A DNA stretch of 64,000 nucleotides from Pseudomonas sp. Bc-h (GCF_002080045.1 NZ_MUIN01000008.1:1-64000); one strand, 5' to 3'. Counted from the first letter of the stretch, positions 19,260-30,680 are shown. Notes: generated from the letters alone by a model not told the origin. Program-made: numbers and translations.

Positions 19260-19952
19260 TCACGCCGCAGAAGCGATCTTGTTGATTTCGCGCTGCCCAT
19301 TGGAGGAAACCTGCAAGGTGCAGGCTTCCTCTGTGGTGCGCAGCCATCCCAACTGCATGAACAGCTGCAATAACCCGGCCCCCAATGCGCCGCCCAGGTG
19401 CGGGCTGAGTTCGCTGCAGTCCGCACAGGCGCAGACCGTTTCCCGTTGTCGGTGAGCCAGCGCCGGGATGAAGATGCCTCGTTCGGCAAAGCGCGAGACT
19501 CCGATGTTGGTGACTTCAAGACGCTGATCGCACTGCTCGATCCAGCCTGCGCCCAACATCCGGTGATACAGCTCGGTCGCCAGCTCGCCTCCCAAATGGT
19601 CGGAACAGACACTCGCACGGCGTAAGGGCAAGGGCGGCAGTGGCTGCGCGACGCTACGACTGATCACCTCGGCACTGACCATCGACGCACTGGCCAACGC
19701 CTGAACCGCAGTGCCAACCTCGGGGGCGGCGAGCCTGAAAAATCGCTTCCTGCCACGGGTCTCCTGTCGCAACAAACCGCCCGAAGCCAGCCGTGCCAGA
19801 TGCGCGCCGGCGGACGAGGTGGACAAACCTGCCAACAGCGCCAGTTCATCGGCCGCTCGCGAAGTCCCGTCCATCAGCGCCCACATCATTGCACTGCGTT
19901 TGGGATCGGCCAGCAGCGCGGCAATCTGACTGATGCAAGGTGCATGTTCCAT
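19260..19952 (-). CDS. ArsR/SmtB-type winged-helix regulator with cysteine-rich C-terminal region
   Basis: A 230-aa regulator, about twice the length of minimal ArsR proteins. The winged HTH is N-terminal (about 10-70: SQIAALLADPKRSAMMWALMDG... LARLASGGLLRQETRGRKRFFRL). The C-terminal half contains VCSDHLGG and VCACADCSELSPHLGG, conserved in this long subgroup and possibly a metal or redox site. It ends 6 bp from the adenine deaminase stop. The target is unknown; an adjacent 690-bp gap precedes it. Confidence 0.85.
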   Translation of the reverse strand: MEHAPCISQIAALLADPKRSAMMWALMDGTSRAADELALLAGLSTSSAGAHLARLASGGLLRQETRGRKRFFRLAAPEVGTAVQALASASMVSAEVISRSVAQPLPPLPLRRASVCSDHLGGELATELYHRMLGAGWIEQCDQRLEVTNIGVSRFAERGIFIPALAHRQRETVCACADCSELSPHLGGALGAGLLQLFMQLGWLRTTEEACTLQVSSNGQREINKIASAA

Positions 19953-20645
19953 GTCTTCACTCCCTGTTGAAACATTCGTCTATTACGATGACCGACTTGC
20001 CATTTACGTCGAGCAACCATGATCGTCGCCCCGAACGATCAATAGCCTTGATCTACATCACTGCATGGAAACTTCGCGCGGTAGAAGTCGTGAGGCAGTA
20101 CAGATTTGCCTGGGCGACCACGACAGTTTCAAAGTCTTTGAGTTAATCCAGTCCATAGTGGCCGCATAGTATAAGCGCTGCACCTGCGCAGCGAATTAAC
20201 TCCCCGAAGGCCAACACTGAGGCATGTCAGCCGTTTCGGTAAAACGTAGGGCAAAGGTTCCCCGCGCTCATTTCCGAAAAAACATACTCTCGCCTGATCG
20301 AAAAGCGCAGAACATCGGCCCTTCACAGGTTTGTGGGTGAAAAATCGCCGCGAGCAGCTGAGCAAATGCCTACAGCCAATAGTTAAAAAACTCTCAAGAA
20401 AAAAAGCGCTTGAGTCATCATCCCGCGTGAATTTCTTCCCTGTAGAAAGCGCCCTGATTTGTCCGACAGGCACACCCATGTAAGAAAAGTCTACTTTTTA
20501 AGTAGTAAACAACTTCAGCGAATTTCAATCTTTCCACCGACTTATCGATCCTCACAGCTACATCCGCCATCTGATGCAGCGCGCGCTCGACATACCCGCA
20601 AGGGCGCGGGCGACCTCTAAGTAGTCGCCTGCCCCCCCCCCGGGA
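19953..20645. other. 693-bp gene-poor region with hairpins and a C10 tract
   Basis: No ORF here has a plausible start and codon use. By eye it is more A+T-rich than its flanks between about 20270 and 20540. It contains the palindrome CTACTT-TTT-AAGTAG (20491-20505), a stem GGCGAC/GTCGCC near 20609-20629, and ten consecutive C (20632-20641) abutting the MFS stop. An unrecognised small RNA or a decayed gene are both possible. Confidence 0.4.
20632..20641 (+). repeat. Homopolymeric C10 tract
   Basis: Ten C residues lie 4 bp beyond the stop of the Bcr/CflA gene, directly after a GGCGAC/GTCGCC stem. Such tracts are prone to slippage and to sequencing error. It lies outside the coding frame. Confidence 0.8.
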
Positions 20646-21854
20646 TCAGATACGAACGTCGTTATGCGGAATCAGCGCATCACGTTTTTGTTGCGCACGG
20701 CGCGTGACCACGGCAAGGCTGACCGCGAGCACCCCACACAAGGTGATGACCGTCGCCATGGGCACCGCCGTGCCGTCGTGCAGCACGCCAACCAGCGCTG
20801 CGGCTCCGGCTGCGACACTGAACTGCAGACACCCCAGAAGCGCCGAAGCACTGCCCGCGCGCTTGCCTTGGCCGGCCATGGCGCACGCGGAAGCATTGGG
20901 AATAATGCAGCCAAGACTCGCGATGTAGATGAACAGCGGAATAAGCAACGGCCAGAGTTTCTCGGTGTGCAGCGAGGCAATGCCGAGCAGCACCAGCGCC
21001 GCGCCCAGATACAGCCAGACCGTGCGCGACAATAACCACGCCGGGCCGAAGCGCCCGACCAGTCTGGCGTTGACCTGCGCGATGAGGATGAACCCCGCCG
21101 CATTGATGCCGAACAGCCAGCCGTAGTGCTCGGCGGGAACCCCGTACAACTTTATGAAAACGAACGGCGAGCCTGCGATGTAAGAGAACATCCCGGCCAT
21201 GGCAATGCCGCCGGTCAAAGCGTGCCCCAGGAAAATCCGGTCCGCGAAAAGGCGCGCGTAAGCTTTCGGCGCGCCTGACAACGGGAGGCGCGGATGCCCG
21301 GCAGGCATGCTTTCGGGAAGCCCGATTGCGACGGCAGCGGCGGTCAGGGCGCTGAACAGCGTCAGCGTCATGAAGATCGTCTGCCAGCCATAGACATTCA
21401 CCAGCAGACCGCCGAGCATCGGCGCCAGAATCGGCGCAAGCCCCATCACCAGCATCAGCTGGGAGAACACTTTCGCTGACTCCACCGGTGAGCATTTGTC
21501 ACTGACGATGGCTCGCGACAGCACCATCCCGGCGCAACCGCCCAGGGCCTGGACAAAGCGCGCCGCAATCAGCCACTCAAGATTCGGCGCGAAGGCGCAC
21601 GCCAGTGAAGCCAGGGTAAACAGCCCCACGCCGAACAACAACGGAGTGCGTCGACCAAAACGGTCAGCGATCGGGCCGTAGGCCAACTGACCAATGCTCA
21701 AACCCAGGAAGTAGGACGCCAGGGTCAACTGAACATGCTTTTCGTCCGTGCCGAACGCCAGGGCAATGGCCGGAAAACCGGGTAGATAAAAATCGATGGC
21801 CAATGGGCCGAAGGCGCTGAGCGCGCCAAGAATGAGGATGGTTCTAAGGTTCAT
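20646..21854 (-). CDS. Bcr/CflA-family multidrug efflux MFS transporter
   Basis: A 402-aa, 12-TM major facilitator of the drug:H+ antiporter-1 group. It has LAIDFYLPGFPAIA in TM1 and the loop 2-3 motif GPIADRFGRRTPLLFG (motif A). ATG 21854 has GGAAG 5 nt upstream and fits the family; the 55-codon upstream extension would be non-family sequence. It is expected to export drugs, bicyclomycin-like compounds or metabolites such as cysteine. It stands alone with its own promoter region upstream. Confidence 0.88.
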   Translation of the reverse strand: MNLRTILILGALSAFGPLAIDFYLPGFPAIALAFGTDEKHVQLTLASYFLGLSIGQLAYGPIADRFGRRTPLLFGVGLFTLASLACAFAPNLEWLIAARFVQALGGCAGMVLSRAIVSDKCSPVESAKVFSQLMLVMGLAPILAPMLGGLLVNVYGWQTIFMTLTLFSALTAAAVAIGLPESMPAGHPRLPLSGAPKAYARLFADRIFLGHALTGGIAMAGMFSYIAGSPFVFIKLYGVPAEHYGWLFGINAAGFILIAQVNARLVGRFGPAWLLSRTVWLYLGAALVLLGIASLHTEKLWPLLIPLFIYIASLGCIIPNASACAMAGQGKRAGSASALLGCLQFSVAAGAAALVGVLHDGTAVPMATVITLCGVLAVSLAVVTRRAQQKRDALIPHNDVRI

Positions 21855-22084
21855 TAATCTTCCAGGACAGGTCCGCGCAGCTCGACAGTTTAACAACCCT
21901 GAATCTACGCAGGCCCTCTGATAGAAAATTACTAGAAGACTTTTCAGAAATCCCAAACCGTCAGGCGGGAACAGGGAACTAACTCCCCTATACCGGGCAT
22001 CGGTTAATGGATTTCTCACAGCGCTTTTACAAATAACTCACAGATCCGGTTCTAGACTTTTTTACAACTGTCGAGGATACGGAC

Positions 22085-22444
22085 ATGAACACGCGTTGGG
22101 TTGTGCTGTGGTGCTGCTTGGTTGTCGCCGGTTGTCAGTCTACCCATGACCAGTTACTGGCCGATGGTTATCCACCGGCGTTCGCTGACGGTTTTCAAGA
22201 CGGCTGCGGGAGTGGACGGCAGTCAGTGGATGCCATGAAAGGTCAATACAAGAAAGATGTGCAGCGCTATTTGCGCGACACGATTTATGCGCAAGGCTGG
22301 AGTGACGGGTTTCGCCAGTGCCAGGCGCAACTGCAAAACAGCAACGTTCAGGATCAGGGCCGGAACAGCATCTGGAACGACCGTGATCGTGCCTGGGAAC
22401 AACAGAAGACTCAGGACGCCGCCAAGGCGTACCGCTCGCACTGA
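22085..22444 (+). CDS. Small putative lipoprotein
   Basis: A 119-aa protein with a lipoprotein signal: hydrophobic VVLWCCLVV followed by the lipobox VAGC (C17), then a 100-residue hydrophilic domain rich in Gln, Asp and Arg (FADGFQDGCGSGRQS, QGWSDGFRQCQAQ), with repeated GF-x-D/Q elements. Likely outer-membrane anchored (Gln at +2). GAGGA precedes the start. The family is common in Pseudomonas but no function is recognised. Confidence 0.75.
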   Translation: MNTRWVVLWCCLVVAGCQSTHDQLLADGYPPAFADGFQDGCGSGRQSVDAMKGQYKKDVQRYLRDTIYAQGWSDGFRQCQAQLQNSNVQDQGRNSIWNDRDRAWEQQKTQDAAKAYRSH

Positions 22445-22532
22445 TATTCACAGGTCGCTGCGAGACATCCGGCGAAACTTCCGGAGTGCCAACATGGCCC
22501 AACGTTCATGACCCTTGAACAAGGAGCACATC

Positions 22533-23030
22533 ATGAGTCGGGCCTTCGTCAATGAAGACCACGCCGCCGCGCAGGCCAGTCAGCCGGTCGAGCGGCAGAT
22601 CAGTGGCAACCCCAACTACGTGACAGCCAGCGGACTTGCGCAGTTGCAGGCCCAGGTCGCGTCTCTGCAAGCGCAGCACAGCGACCAGACGGCTCGCGGT
22701 GAGAACGCCGACAAACAGCGTCTGGCCGACATCGAGCGCGATCTGCGCTACTTCAATCAACGTCTGCAAAGTGCTCAAGCGGTGCCCGCTGCGGTTTCCA
22801 CCGAGAAGGTGCAGATCGGCAGTTGGGTGACCTTCGCCGACGAGCAGGATCATCGACAGCGCGTGCAATTGGTGGGGGAAGATCAGGCCGATGCGGCGAG
22901 TCAGCTGATCAACTGGGCCTCGCCATTGGGCAAAGCCTTGCTGGGCGCCGAGGTCGGCGATGAAGTCAGCTGGCGGCGTCCGGCGGGGGATCAGATGATC
23001 GAGGTTCTGCAGATCGAAGGGGATGTTTAA
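22533..23030 (+). CDS. GreA/GreB-family protein
   Basis: A 165-aa protein with an N-terminal coiled-coil-like segment (TASGLAQLQAQVASLQAQHSD..., about 38-95) and a C-terminal GreA/GreB FKBP-like domain (VQIGSWVTFADEQDHRQRVQLVGEDQADAASQLINWASPLGKALLGAEVGDEVSW). The S/T-PLGKAL-x-G-x-x-x-GD signature is typical of the family. It may bind the RNA polymerase secondary channel, but it is not canonical GreA or GreB. AAGGAG precedes the start. It lies 88 bp after the lipoprotein gene. Confidence 0.83.
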   Translation: MSRAFVNEDHAAAQASQPVERQISGNPNYVTASGLAQLQAQVASLQAQHSDQTARGENADKQRLADIERDLRYFNQRLQSAQAVPAAVSTEKVQIGSWVTFADEQDHRQRVQLVGEDQADAASQLINWASPLGKALLGAEVGDEVSWRRPAGDQMIEVLQIEGDV

Positions 23031-23089
23031 AGCATCGCTGTCTACGCGAAGATACGTGATTGATCGCAGTCTTACTGCAGACATGCAAC

Positions 23090-23184
23090 CTGTGGGGAGG
23101 GAGGTTGCTCGCAAAGACATGGGTACATCCGATACCTCTGCATTGGTCGCGCCTGCATCTTCGCGAGCAAGCTCCCTCCTACAG
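23090..23184. repeat. REPIN family B
   Basis: TGTGGGGAGGGAGGTTGCTCGC faces GCGAGCAAGCTCCCTCCTACAG across about 50 bp. The same element recurs at 36799, 44779 and 54579, with a single arm at 56102. Confidence 0.8.
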
Positions 23185-23250
23185 AGATCGTGATCCTGCC
23201 GAGGAGGCCGGGGCTATCTGAACACCGGGGGCCATCTCAAAAACAAAAAA

Positions 23251-23268
23251 CGGAGCCCGAGGGCTCCG
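23251..23268. terminator. Bidirectional Rho-independent terminator
   Basis: CGGAGCCC-GA-GGGCTCCG flanked by AAAAAA on the left and TTTT on the right. It serves ettA on the minus strand and can also stop plus-strand transcription from the Gre-like gene. Confidence 0.88.
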
Positions 23269-23290
23269 TTTTCATGACACCAACCTGAAA

Positions 23291-24955
23291 TCAGGCCAGT
23301 TTCTTGTGACGCACGCGGTGCGGTTGGGCAGCGGCATCGCCCAGGCGCTTCTTGCGATCGGCTTCGTACTCGGTGTAGTTGCCTTCGAAGAACACCGCTT
23401 GCGAATCGTCTTCGTACGCCAGGATGTGGGTCGCCACGCGGTCCAGGAACCAGCGATCGTGGGAGATCACAATGGCGGCGCCCGGGAAGTCCAACAGGGC
23501 TTCTTCCAGGGAACGCAGGGTTTCAACGTCGAGGTCGTTGGACGGTTCGTCGAGCAGCAGGACGTTGCCGCCCTCTTTCAGGGTCAACGCCAGGTGCAGA
23601 CGACCGCGCTCACCACCGGACAGGTCCTTGACGAACTTCTGCTGATCGCCGCCCTTGAAGTTGAAGCGGCCGACATAGGTGCGCGACGGAATTTCGTAGT
23701 TGCCGATCTTGATCTGATCGGAACCGTCGGAAATCTGTGCGAAAACGGTCTTGCTGCCGTCAAGGTCATCACGGCTCTGATCGACGCACGCCAGTTGCAC
23801 GGTTTCACCGATTTCGATGGAGCCCGAATCCGGTTGTTCCTTGCCCATCAGCATGCGGAAGAGTGTCGACTTACCGGCGCCGTTACCGCCGATCACGCCA
23901 ACGATGGCGCCTTTGGGCATGGCGAACGATAGGTTGTCGATCAATACGCGATCGCCGTAGCCTTTGCTCACATTCTTGAATTCGATGACCTTGTCGCCCA
24001 GACGCGGACCGGCCGGGATGTAGATCTCGTTGGTCTCGCTGCGCTTCTGGAATTCCTGCGACTGCATTTCTTCGAAGCGTTGCAAGCGGGCCTTGGATTT
24101 GGACTGACGAGCCTTGGCGCCTTTGCGCACCCACTCCAGTTCTTCCTTCATGGCCTTTTCATGGGCCGACTGCTGCTTGGATTCCTGAGCCAGACGATCG
24201 GACTTGGCTTCCAGCCAGCCAGAGTAGTTGCCCTCGTACGGGATACCGGCGCCGCGGTCGAGTTCCAGAATCCAGCCAGCGACGTTGTCCAGGAAGTAGC
24301 GGTCGTGCGTGATTGCAACCACGGTACCCGGGAAGTCGTGCAGGAAGTGCTCCAGCCAGGCGACGGAATCGGCGTCCAGGTGGTTGGTAGGCTCGTCGAG
24401 CAGCAGCATGTCGGGTGCGGACAGCAGCAGGCGGCACAGGGCCACACGACGCTTCTCACCACCGGACAGGTGTTCGACCTTGGCGTCCCAGGCCGGCAGA
24501 CGCAGCGCGTCGGCAGCGACTTCCAGTTGACGCTCCAGATTGTGGCCGTCGCTGGCTTGCAGGATCGCTTCCAGCTTCGCCTGTTCAGCGGCCAGCTTGT
24601 CGAAGTCGGCATCGGGCTCTGCGTAAGCAGCGTAAACCTCGTCCAGGCGCGCCTGAGCGTCCTTGATCACGCTGACCGCTTCTTCGACCACTTCACGAAC
24701 GGTCTTGGTCGGGTCCAGCTGAGGTTCCTGCGGCAAGTAGCCGATGTTCAGTTCGGGCATCGGGCGCGCTTCACCATCGAACTCGGTGTCGACACCGGCC
24801 ATGATTTTAAGCAGCGTGGATTTACCCGAACCGTTGAGACCGAGCACACCGATCTTGGCGCCCGGGAAGAACGACAGGGAGATGTTTTTCAGGATTTCCC
24901 GCTTCGGCGGAACAACTTTGCTCAGCCGATGCATGGTGAAGACGTATTGAGCCAT
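23291..24955 (-). CDS. ettA: Energy-dependent translational throttle protein EttA (ABC-F)
   Basis: A 554-aa cytosolic ABC-F ATPase that binds the ribosomal E site and gates entry into elongation according to ATP/ADP ratio. It has two NBDs: Walker [10 protein letters not shown] (about 39-47) and GGNGAGKST in the second half, each with LSGGE signatures and [11 protein letters not shown] / [11 protein letters not shown]alker B. The linker between them ([40 protein letters not shown]) is the EttA P-site tRNA-interaction motif. Length matches E. coli EttA (555). Confidence 0.95.
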   Translation of the reverse strand: MAQYVFTMHRLSKVVPPKREILKNISLSFFPGAKIGVLGLNGSGKSTLLKIMAGVDTEFDGEARPMPELNIGYLPQEPQLDPTKTVREVVEEAVSVIKDAQARLDEVYAAYAEPDADFDKLAAEQAKLEAILQASDGHNLERQLEVAADALRLPAWDAKVEHLSGGEKRRVALCRLLLSAPDMLLLDEPTNHLDADSVAWLEHFLHDFPGTVVAITHDRYFLDNVAGWILELDRGAGIPYEGNYSGWLEAKSDRLAQESKQQSAHEKAMKEELEWVRKGAKARQSKSKARLQRFEEMQSQEFQKRSETNEIYIPAGPRLGDKVIEFKNVSKGYGDRVLIDNLSFAMPKGAIVGVIGGNGAGKSTLFRMLMGKEQPDSGSIEIGETVQLACVDQSRDDLDGSKTVFAQISDGSDQIKIGNYEIPSRTYVGRFNFKGGDQQKFVKDLSGGERGRLHLALTLKEGGNVLLLDEPSNDLDVETLRSLEEALLDFPGAAIVISHDRWFLDRVATHILAYEDDSQAVFFEGNYTEYEADRKKRLGDAAAQPHRVRHKKLA

Positions 24956-25352
24956 GGAATGAAAACCTGGTTATGACGGTGAATAAAGGCGCGAGCTTTG
25001 CGTACAAACCCGGTGCTCCGTCGCAAAAACAGCATTTATTTATCTTCGCAACTTGCCGTCTCGCACTTGCGGGCCTTGAATTGATCGAGGCGTGATCACA
25101 ATAGCGACGACAAAACTTCCGAGTACCGGTAATAAAGCTGGAGCAATGTTTGCAAGCGTTGCGCAAGGCTTGCAGAAATCGGGCACGTCGCGCGTGGCGC
25201 AAAGCTACCCGAATGCAGTCGACAGGGCAAACCGTGCAGCCCAATGGGGCTGGCACTTAGCCACAAGTCAGGGCATGCTAGCCGCCCTTTGGGCGTCGAG
25301 CTTATAGTGCATTTCGCACACGCTGATTCAGTCCAGCAGTCAGGATCACAGT
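24956..25352. other. 397-bp divergent intergenic region, ettA / GGDEF-EAL gene
   Basis: No gene is seen. It carries the promoters of both divergent genes. A TTATAGT -10-like sequence lies near 25300, and AGGA (25342-25345) serves the TTG start at 25353. No operator was identified. Confidence 0.45.
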
Positions 25353-28300
25353 TTGTCCACACCTACTCCCATTCCCTCCGTGCGCTCTACTAAAAGCGCC
25401 ACGGCCGCGCCTTTTCGAGGCTCGCTCAAAGGCGCGCTGGCAGTGCTGGTGCTGCTCATGCTCGTGCTTTTGTTGTGGCAATTGGTCGAGCAGTTTCAGC
25501 AGACACAGGACCGTCAGCATCAACGCAGCGTCGATTACAGCATCCAGCTGGCAGACCGACTCAGCCTGAACATGGCCTTGAACGCCCAGGTCGCGCTGAA
25601 CATGCTGGACGATGCCAAGGGCAAGCCGCAGAGCACCGGGCAACACGCCGCGACGGTGGATCGCCTGCGCCAGTCGATGCCCGATCTGCGAAGCGTTGCC
25701 TGGCTGGACAGTGATGCCAATGTCATCGCCGACACCGTCGAGGGCACCCCGGACGCCGACTTTTTGACTCGCCAGCGCGATAGGGTCAAGGGCCGTACCT
25801 ACTATTACGCCGATGCCGACGATGGCTCGCTGTTTTACCTGTTCGTGCGCCAGCCAGGAAACGAGACTGAGCGCTACTGGGCCCTGCGCATGAACCCTGA
25901 GGCGTTGAAATCCCTGACCCGCCAGAGCGATCAGGATTTTCAGGCCCCCTGGCAGCTGGAAGACCGTGCGACACAGCGGCTGATCTATCGGGGCGACGCC
26001 GCCAACACGGCTTCGACCGACAAGAGTCTGCAGACCGTGTTGCTCGAACCCTTGACCAACAGTGACTGGCAACTGCGTGGGCTGTTCGATCCCGAGAAAA
26101 CCCGTCAGGCCCTGATCGCGCCGCTGGTCGTCAAATGCCTGATCGCCCTGCTCTGCTCCATCGTGCCGTTGCTGGCGTTGCGCAGCTTGCGCCGTCGCCA
26201 GCGACAACTGCATGAAAGCCGACGCCGCTACAAGGATATCTTCGAAGGCACCGGGGTCGCGTTGTGCGTGCTCGATCTGTCCGGGCTGCCCGAGTACCTG
26301 AAACACCTGCAATTGCACAGCAGCGAAGAACTGGAAAAGCGCCTGATCGAGCATCCGGATCACCTCAAGGGTTTGCTGCACCAACTGCGTATCACCGAGG
26401 TCAATCAGGTTGCGGCGAGCCTGCTGCGCACCGAGTCTGCCGAGGGTGTCTGGCAGCAGTTGATCGAGGGCTGCCCGCGCGCGCGCCAAGGCATTGGCGT
26501 GCAACTGATCAAGGCGGTACTCGACGGCCAGAGTCAGCTGGAACTGGAAATCCTGCTGCCCGACGCCGAGGGTCACGATCAGCATCTGTGGCTGGTGGTG
26601 CGCCTGCCCGCGCAGCCCGAAGAATTCAACGCCGTCATCCTCAACATCAACGACATCACCAACCGCAAGCAGACCGAACTGGCGCTGCTGGAGCGGGAAA
26701 GCTTCTGGTCGGACGTGGTACGCACGGTCCCAGACCATCTGTACGTCCAGGACGTCGACAGCCGACGCATGATCTACAGCAACCATCATCTGGGCCAGAC
26801 ACTCGGCTACAGCAAGGAAGACTTGCAGCAGATGGGCGAGTACTTCTGGGAGATTCTGCTGCACCCGGACGATACCGACCGCTACGAGGAACTGCGCCTG
26901 ACCCGCGCTCAGGAAGGCCGCAGCGAGTTGACCGAATGCCAGTTGCGCTTCCGTGATCGACTCGGGCAATGGCGTCGTTTCGATATTCGCGAGCAAGCCC
27001 TGGCCCCGGACCAGAATGGCCGCGTCACACGCATCATCGGTGTGGCCAAGGACATTACCGAGCAGGTCGAGGCCAGCCAGTCTCTGCGTGACAGCGAACA
27101 GCGCTACCGCATGCTGGCCGAAAGCATCAGCGATGTGATCTTTTCCACCGACCAGAAGCTGGCACCCAACTACGTCAGTCCTTCGGTAAATGCGGTACTG
27201 GGTTACAGCGCCGAGTGGATTCTGCAGAACGGCTGGAACTCGATCATCGCCAACCCGCAGCAGTTGTCGACTTTGGATGCCTTGCTGCATCGTGTCAGCA
27301 AGGCCCGGGGCAAGCCCGACGCCCTCGAAGCGTTGCGCAATGAAGTGACGACGCAGCTGTTCCTGTTCGACTGCCTGCGCGCCGATGGCCGCAAGATCCC
27401 GGTGGAACTGCGTCTGGTATTGGTGTGGGACGATTCCGGTAAGTTCGAGGGCATCCTCGGCGTGGGCCGGGATATCAGTCAGCAGCGCCGCGCGGAAAAA
27501 GACCTGCGCATGGCGGCGACGGTATTCGAGCACTCGACCTCGGCGATTCTGATCACAGACCCTGCCGGGTATATCGTTCAGGCCAACGATGCGTTCAGTC
27601 GGGTCAGCGGTTATGAAGTGCCTCAGGTGCTCGACCAGTTGCCGATGATGTTGACGGTCGAGGACCAGCAAGAAGCGCACATGGGGTACATCCTCAAGCA
27701 GCTGCATCAGCGCGGCAGTTGGGAGGGCGAGCTGTGGCTCAAGCGGCGCGATGGCGAACATTATCCGGCGTGGGTCGGCATCACGGCGGTGTTCGACGAC
27801 GAAGGCGATCTGGCCAGTTACGTGTGTTTCTTCAGCGACATCAGCGAGCGTAAAGCCAGCGAGCAGCGGATTCACCGCCTCGCCTATTACGACGCCCTGA
27901 CCCACCTGCCCAACCGCACGCTGTTCCAGGACCGTTTGCATACCGCGCTGCAACATGCCGAACGCCAGCACGCCTGGGTGGTGCTGATGTTCCTCGACCT
28001 GGACCGCTTCAAGCCGATCAACGACTCTCTGGGCCACGCCGCGGGCGACCGCATGCTCAAGGACATGGCGGCACGCCTGCTGGAGTGTGTGGCCGACGAC
28101 GATACCGTGGCGCGCATGGGCGGCGACGAATTTACCTTGCTGTTGCAGCCCGGCGCCACGCAACAGGCCGCACTGACACGAGCAATTCACGTGGCCGAGC
28201 AGATTCTCGCCAGCCTGGTTAAACCGTTTGTGCTGGAAGGCCGTGAGTTCTTCGTCACCGCCAGCATCGGGATCGCGCTGAGCCCCCAGGACGGCAATGA

Positions 28301-29192
28301 GCTGAGCCAACTGATGAAGAACGCCGACACGGCGATGTATCACGCCAAGGAGCGTGGCAAGAACAACTTCCAGTTCTATCAGGCCGACATGAACGCCAGT
28401 GCCCTTGAGCGACTGGAACTGGAGAGCGACCTGCGCCATGCCCTGGAGCAGGAAGAGTTCACGCTGTACTACCAGCCGCAGTTCAGCGGCGACGGCAAGC
28501 GTCTGACCGGCACCGAAGCACTGCTGCGCTGGCGTCATCCACGTCGCGGCCTGGTGCCACCGGGGGATTTCATTCCGGTGCTCGAGGAGTTGGGTCTGGT
28601 GGTGGAAGTCGGCGAATGGGTGCTCAAGGAAGCCTGTCGTCAGCTGCGAGAATGGCACAAGGCCAAGGTGCGCGTGCCGAAAGTCTCGGTCAACATTTCC
28701 GCGCGGCAGTTCTCCGACGGCCAACTGGGGATGCGCATCGCCAATATCCTTCAGGAGACCGGACTACCTCCGGCCTGTCTGGAGCTGGAACTGACCGAAA
28801 GTATCCTGATGCGCGAAGTCAGCGAGGCGATGCAGATCCTCGATGGCCTCAAGCGGCTGGGCCTGAGTATCGCAGTGGATGACTTCGGCACCGGATACTC
28901 GTCGCTGAACTACCTCAAGCAGTTCCCCATCGACGTGCTGAAGATCGACCGCACCTTCGTTGACGGCCTGCCTTCCGGGGAGCAGGACGCGCAGATCGCC
29001 CGAGCCATCATCGCGATGGCCCACAGCCTGAACCTGGCGGTGATCGCCGAGGGCGTAGAAACCCTTGAGCAGCTGGAGTTCCTGCGTGAACACGGTTGCG
29101 ATGAAGTGCAGGGTTACCTGTTCGGGCGCCCGATGCCGGCACAGCGATTCGAGGCGCAGTTCAGCAACGATGCGTTGTTCATGCTGGATTGA
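25353..29192 (+). CDS. Membrane sensor with PAS repeats, GGDEF and EAL domains (c-di-GMP signalling)
   Basis: A 1279-aa inner-membrane signalling protein. TM1 is at about 27-46, a periplasmic sensor at 50-250 and TM2 at 254-276. PAS-type modules start near 290, 448, 582 and 717, then a GGDEF domain (845-1015, intact GGDEF at 923-927) and an EAL domain (1055-1057 [17 protein letters not shown] and AEGVET all kept). The diguanylate cyclase I-site RxxD is absent before GGDEF. All catalytic EAL residues are present, so net phosphodiesterase activity is likely. The start is TTG, with AGGA 7 nt upstream; no ATG fits before TM1. Confidence 0.9.
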   Translation: MSTPTPIPSVRSTKSATAAPFRGSLKGALAVLVLLMLVLLLWQLVEQFQQTQDRQHQRSVDYSIQLADRLSLNMALNAQVALNMLDDAKGKPQSTGQHAATVDRLRQSMPDLRSVAWLDSDANVIADTVEGTPDADFLTRQRDRVKGRTYYYADADDGSLFYLFVRQPGNETERYWALRMNPEALKSLTRQSDQDFQAPWQLEDRATQRLIYRGDAANTASTDKSLQTVLLEPLTNSDWQLRGLFDPEKTRQALIAPLVVKCLIALLCSIVPLLALRSLRRRQRQLHESRRRYKDIFEGTGVALCVLDLSGLPEYLKHLQLHSSEELEKRLIEHPDHLKGLLHQLRITEVNQVAASLLRTESAEGVWQQLIEGCPRARQGIGVQLIKAVLDGQSQLELEILLPDAEGHDQHLWLVVRLPAQPEEFNAVILNINDITNRKQTELALLERESFWSDVVRTVPDHLYVQDVDSRRMIYSNHHLGQTLGYSKEDLQQMGEYFWEILLHPDDTDRYEELRLTRAQEGRSELTECQLRFRDRLGQWRRFDIREQALAPDQNGRVTRIIGVAKDITEQVEASQSLRDSEQRYRMLAESISDVIFSTDQKLAPNYVSPSVNAVLGYSAEWILQNGWNSIIANPQQLSTLDALLHRVSKARGKPDALEALRNEVTTQLFLFDCLRADGRKIPVELRLVLVWDDSGKFEGILGVGRDISQQRRAEKDLRMAATVFEHSTSAILITDPAGYIVQANDAFSRVSGYEVPQVLDQLPMMLTVEDQQEAHMGYILKQLHQRGSWEGELWLKRRDGEHYPAWVGITAVFDDEGDLASYVCFFSDISERKASEQRIHRLAYYDALTHLPNRTLFQDRLHTALQHAERQHAWVVLMFLDLDRFKPINDSLGHAAGDRMLKDMAARLLECVADDDTVARMGGDEFTLLLQPGATQQAALTRAIHVAEQILASLVKPFVLEGREFFVTASIGIALSPQDGNELSQLMKNADTAMYHAKERGKNNFQFYQADMNASALERLELESDLRHALEQEEFTLYYQPQFSGDGKRLTGTEALLRWRHPRRGLVPPGDFIPVLEELGLVVEVGEWVLKEACRQLREWHKAKVRVPKVSVNISARQFSDGQLGMRIANILQETGLPPACLELELTESILMREVSEAMQILDGLKRLGLSIAVDDFGTGYSSLNYLKQFPIDVLKIDRTFVDGLPSGEQDAQIARAIIAMAHSLNLAVIAEGVETLEQLEFLREHGCDEVQGYLFGRPMPAQRFEAQFSNDALFMLD

Positions 29193-29210
29193 TCTGACGC
29201 GATATCCACC

Positions 29211-29279
29211 GTAGCAGTCCGGCTTGCCGGCGGCAGCGATCCTGAGGACGTCACCGCCGGCAAGCCGGACGCTGCAGGG
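29211..29279. repeat. REP family A, inverted pair
   Basis: GTAGCAGTCCGGCTTGCCGG faces CCGGCAAGCCGGACGCTGC. The arms are nearly perfect. It lies between the GGDEF-EAL gene and glyA. Confidence 0.8.
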
Positions 29280-29405
29280 TCAGGTGTCAGCTCTTGAGCC
29301 ACATGAAAACCGCTTGTCCACGACATGACCGGCTTTCATATGCCAGATAAAACGCGATGGGGTAGAATGCCCCCCTTTTCTATCGCCTGATCCCCGAGGA
29401 CCGCC

Positions 29406-30659
29406 ATGTTCAGCCGTAATTTGACTATCGCCAAGTACGACTCCGACCTGTATGCCGCTATGGAGCAAGAAGCCAAGCGCCAGGAAGAGCACATCGAGCT
29501 GATCGCCTCGGAAAACTACACCAGCCCCGCTGTCATGGAAGCCCAAGGCTCGGTACTGACCAACAAATACGCTGAAGGCTACCCAGGCAAGCGTTACTAC
29601 GGCGGCTGCGAATACGTCGACATCGTCGAGCAACTGGCCATCGACCGCGCCAAAGAGCTGTTCGGTGCCGACTACGCCAACGTCCAGCCGCATGCTGGCT
29701 CGCAAGCCAACAGCGCCGTTTACCTGGCTTTGCTGAATGCTGGCGATACCATTCTGGGCATGAGCCTGGCCCACGGCGGTCACCTGACCCACGGCGCCAG
29801 CGTTTCCTCCTCCGGCAAGCTGTACAACGCCGTTCAATACGGCATCGACGGCAACGGCCTGATCGACTACGACGAAGTCGAGCGTCTGGCAGTCGAGCAC
29901 AAGCCAAAAATGATCGTGGCCGGTTTCTCTGCCTACTCGCAGATCCTGGACTTCCCTCGCTTCCGCGCCATCGCTGACAAGGTCGGTGCCTACCTGTTCG
30001 TCGACATGGCTCACGTGGCCGGTCTGGTTGCTGCGGGTGTCTACCCGAACCCGGTTCCGTTCGCTGACGTCGTGACCACCACCACGCACAAGACCCTGCG
30101 CGGTCCACGTGGCGGCCTGATCCTGGCCAAAGCCAACGCCGAGATCGAGAAGAAACTGAACTCCGCCGTATTCCCGGGCGGCCAGGGCGGTCCTCTGGAG
30201 CACGTCATCGCGGCCAAGGCGATCTGCTTCAAGGAAGCACTGCAGCCTGAGTTCAAGACTTACCAGCAGCAAGTGGTGAAAAACGCCAAGGCCATGGCCG
30301 GCGTGTTCATCGAGCGCGGTTTCGACGTGGTTTCCGGCGGTACCGAGAATCACCTGTTCCTGCTCTCGCTGATCAAGCAGGACATTTCCGGTAAAGACGC
30401 CGACGCCGCTCTGGGCAAGGCGTTCATCACCGTGAACAAGAACTCCGTGCCAAACGACCCACGCTCCCCGTTCGTCACCTCCGGCCTGCGCTTCGGTACT
30501 CCGGCCGTGACCACTCGCGGCTTCAAGGAAGCAGAGTGCAAGGAACTGGCTGGCTGGATCTGCGACATCCTGGCTGACCTGAACAACGAAGCGGTGATCG
30601 ACGCCGTTCGTGAGAAAGTCAAAGCCATCTGCGCCAAACTGCCGGTTTACGGCGCTTGA
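29406..30659 (+). CDS. glyA: Serine hydroxymethyltransferase
   Basis: A 417-aa PLP enzyme converting serine and tetrahydrofolate to glycine and 5,10-methylene-[17 protein letters not shown] is at about 35-48 and the PLP lysine in [15 protein letters not shown] near residue 229. Full length (E. coli 417). GAGGA lies 5-6 nt before ATG, and a TAGAAT -10-like hexamer is at 29363-29368. It is followed by a strong terminator. Codon use is highly biased, as expected for a highly expressed gene. Pseudomonads often carry more than one glyA; this looks like a housekeeping copy. Confidence 0.96.
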   Translation: MFSRNLTIAKYDSDLYAAMEQEAKRQEEHIELIASENYTSPAVMEAQGSVLTNKYAEGYPGKRYYGGCEYVDIVEQLAIDRAKELFGADYANVQPHAGSQANSAVYLALLNAGDTILGMSLAHGGHLTHGASVSSSGKLYNAVQYGIDGNGLIDYDEVERLAVEHKPKMIVAGFSAYSQILDFPRFRAIADKVGAYLFVDMAHVAGLVAAGVYPNPVPFADVVTTTTHKTLRGPRGGLILAKANAEIEKKLNSAVFPGGQGGPLEHVIAAKAICFKEALQPEFKTYQQQVVKNAKAMAGVFIERGFDVVSGGTENHLFLLSLIKQDISGKDADAALGKAFITVNKNSVPNDPRSPFVTSGLRFGTPAVTTRGFKEAECKELAGWICDILADLNNEAVIDAVREKVKAICAKLPVYGA

Positions 30660-30680
30660 TAGCAGTCGCTTGAAATGAAA

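Noticed and set aside
25302..28724. 1140-codon frame antisense to the GGDEF-EAL gene
   Set aside because: The plus frame has intact PAS, GGDEF and EAL motifs; the antisense protein is a Gln/His-rich mirror with no recognisable domain.
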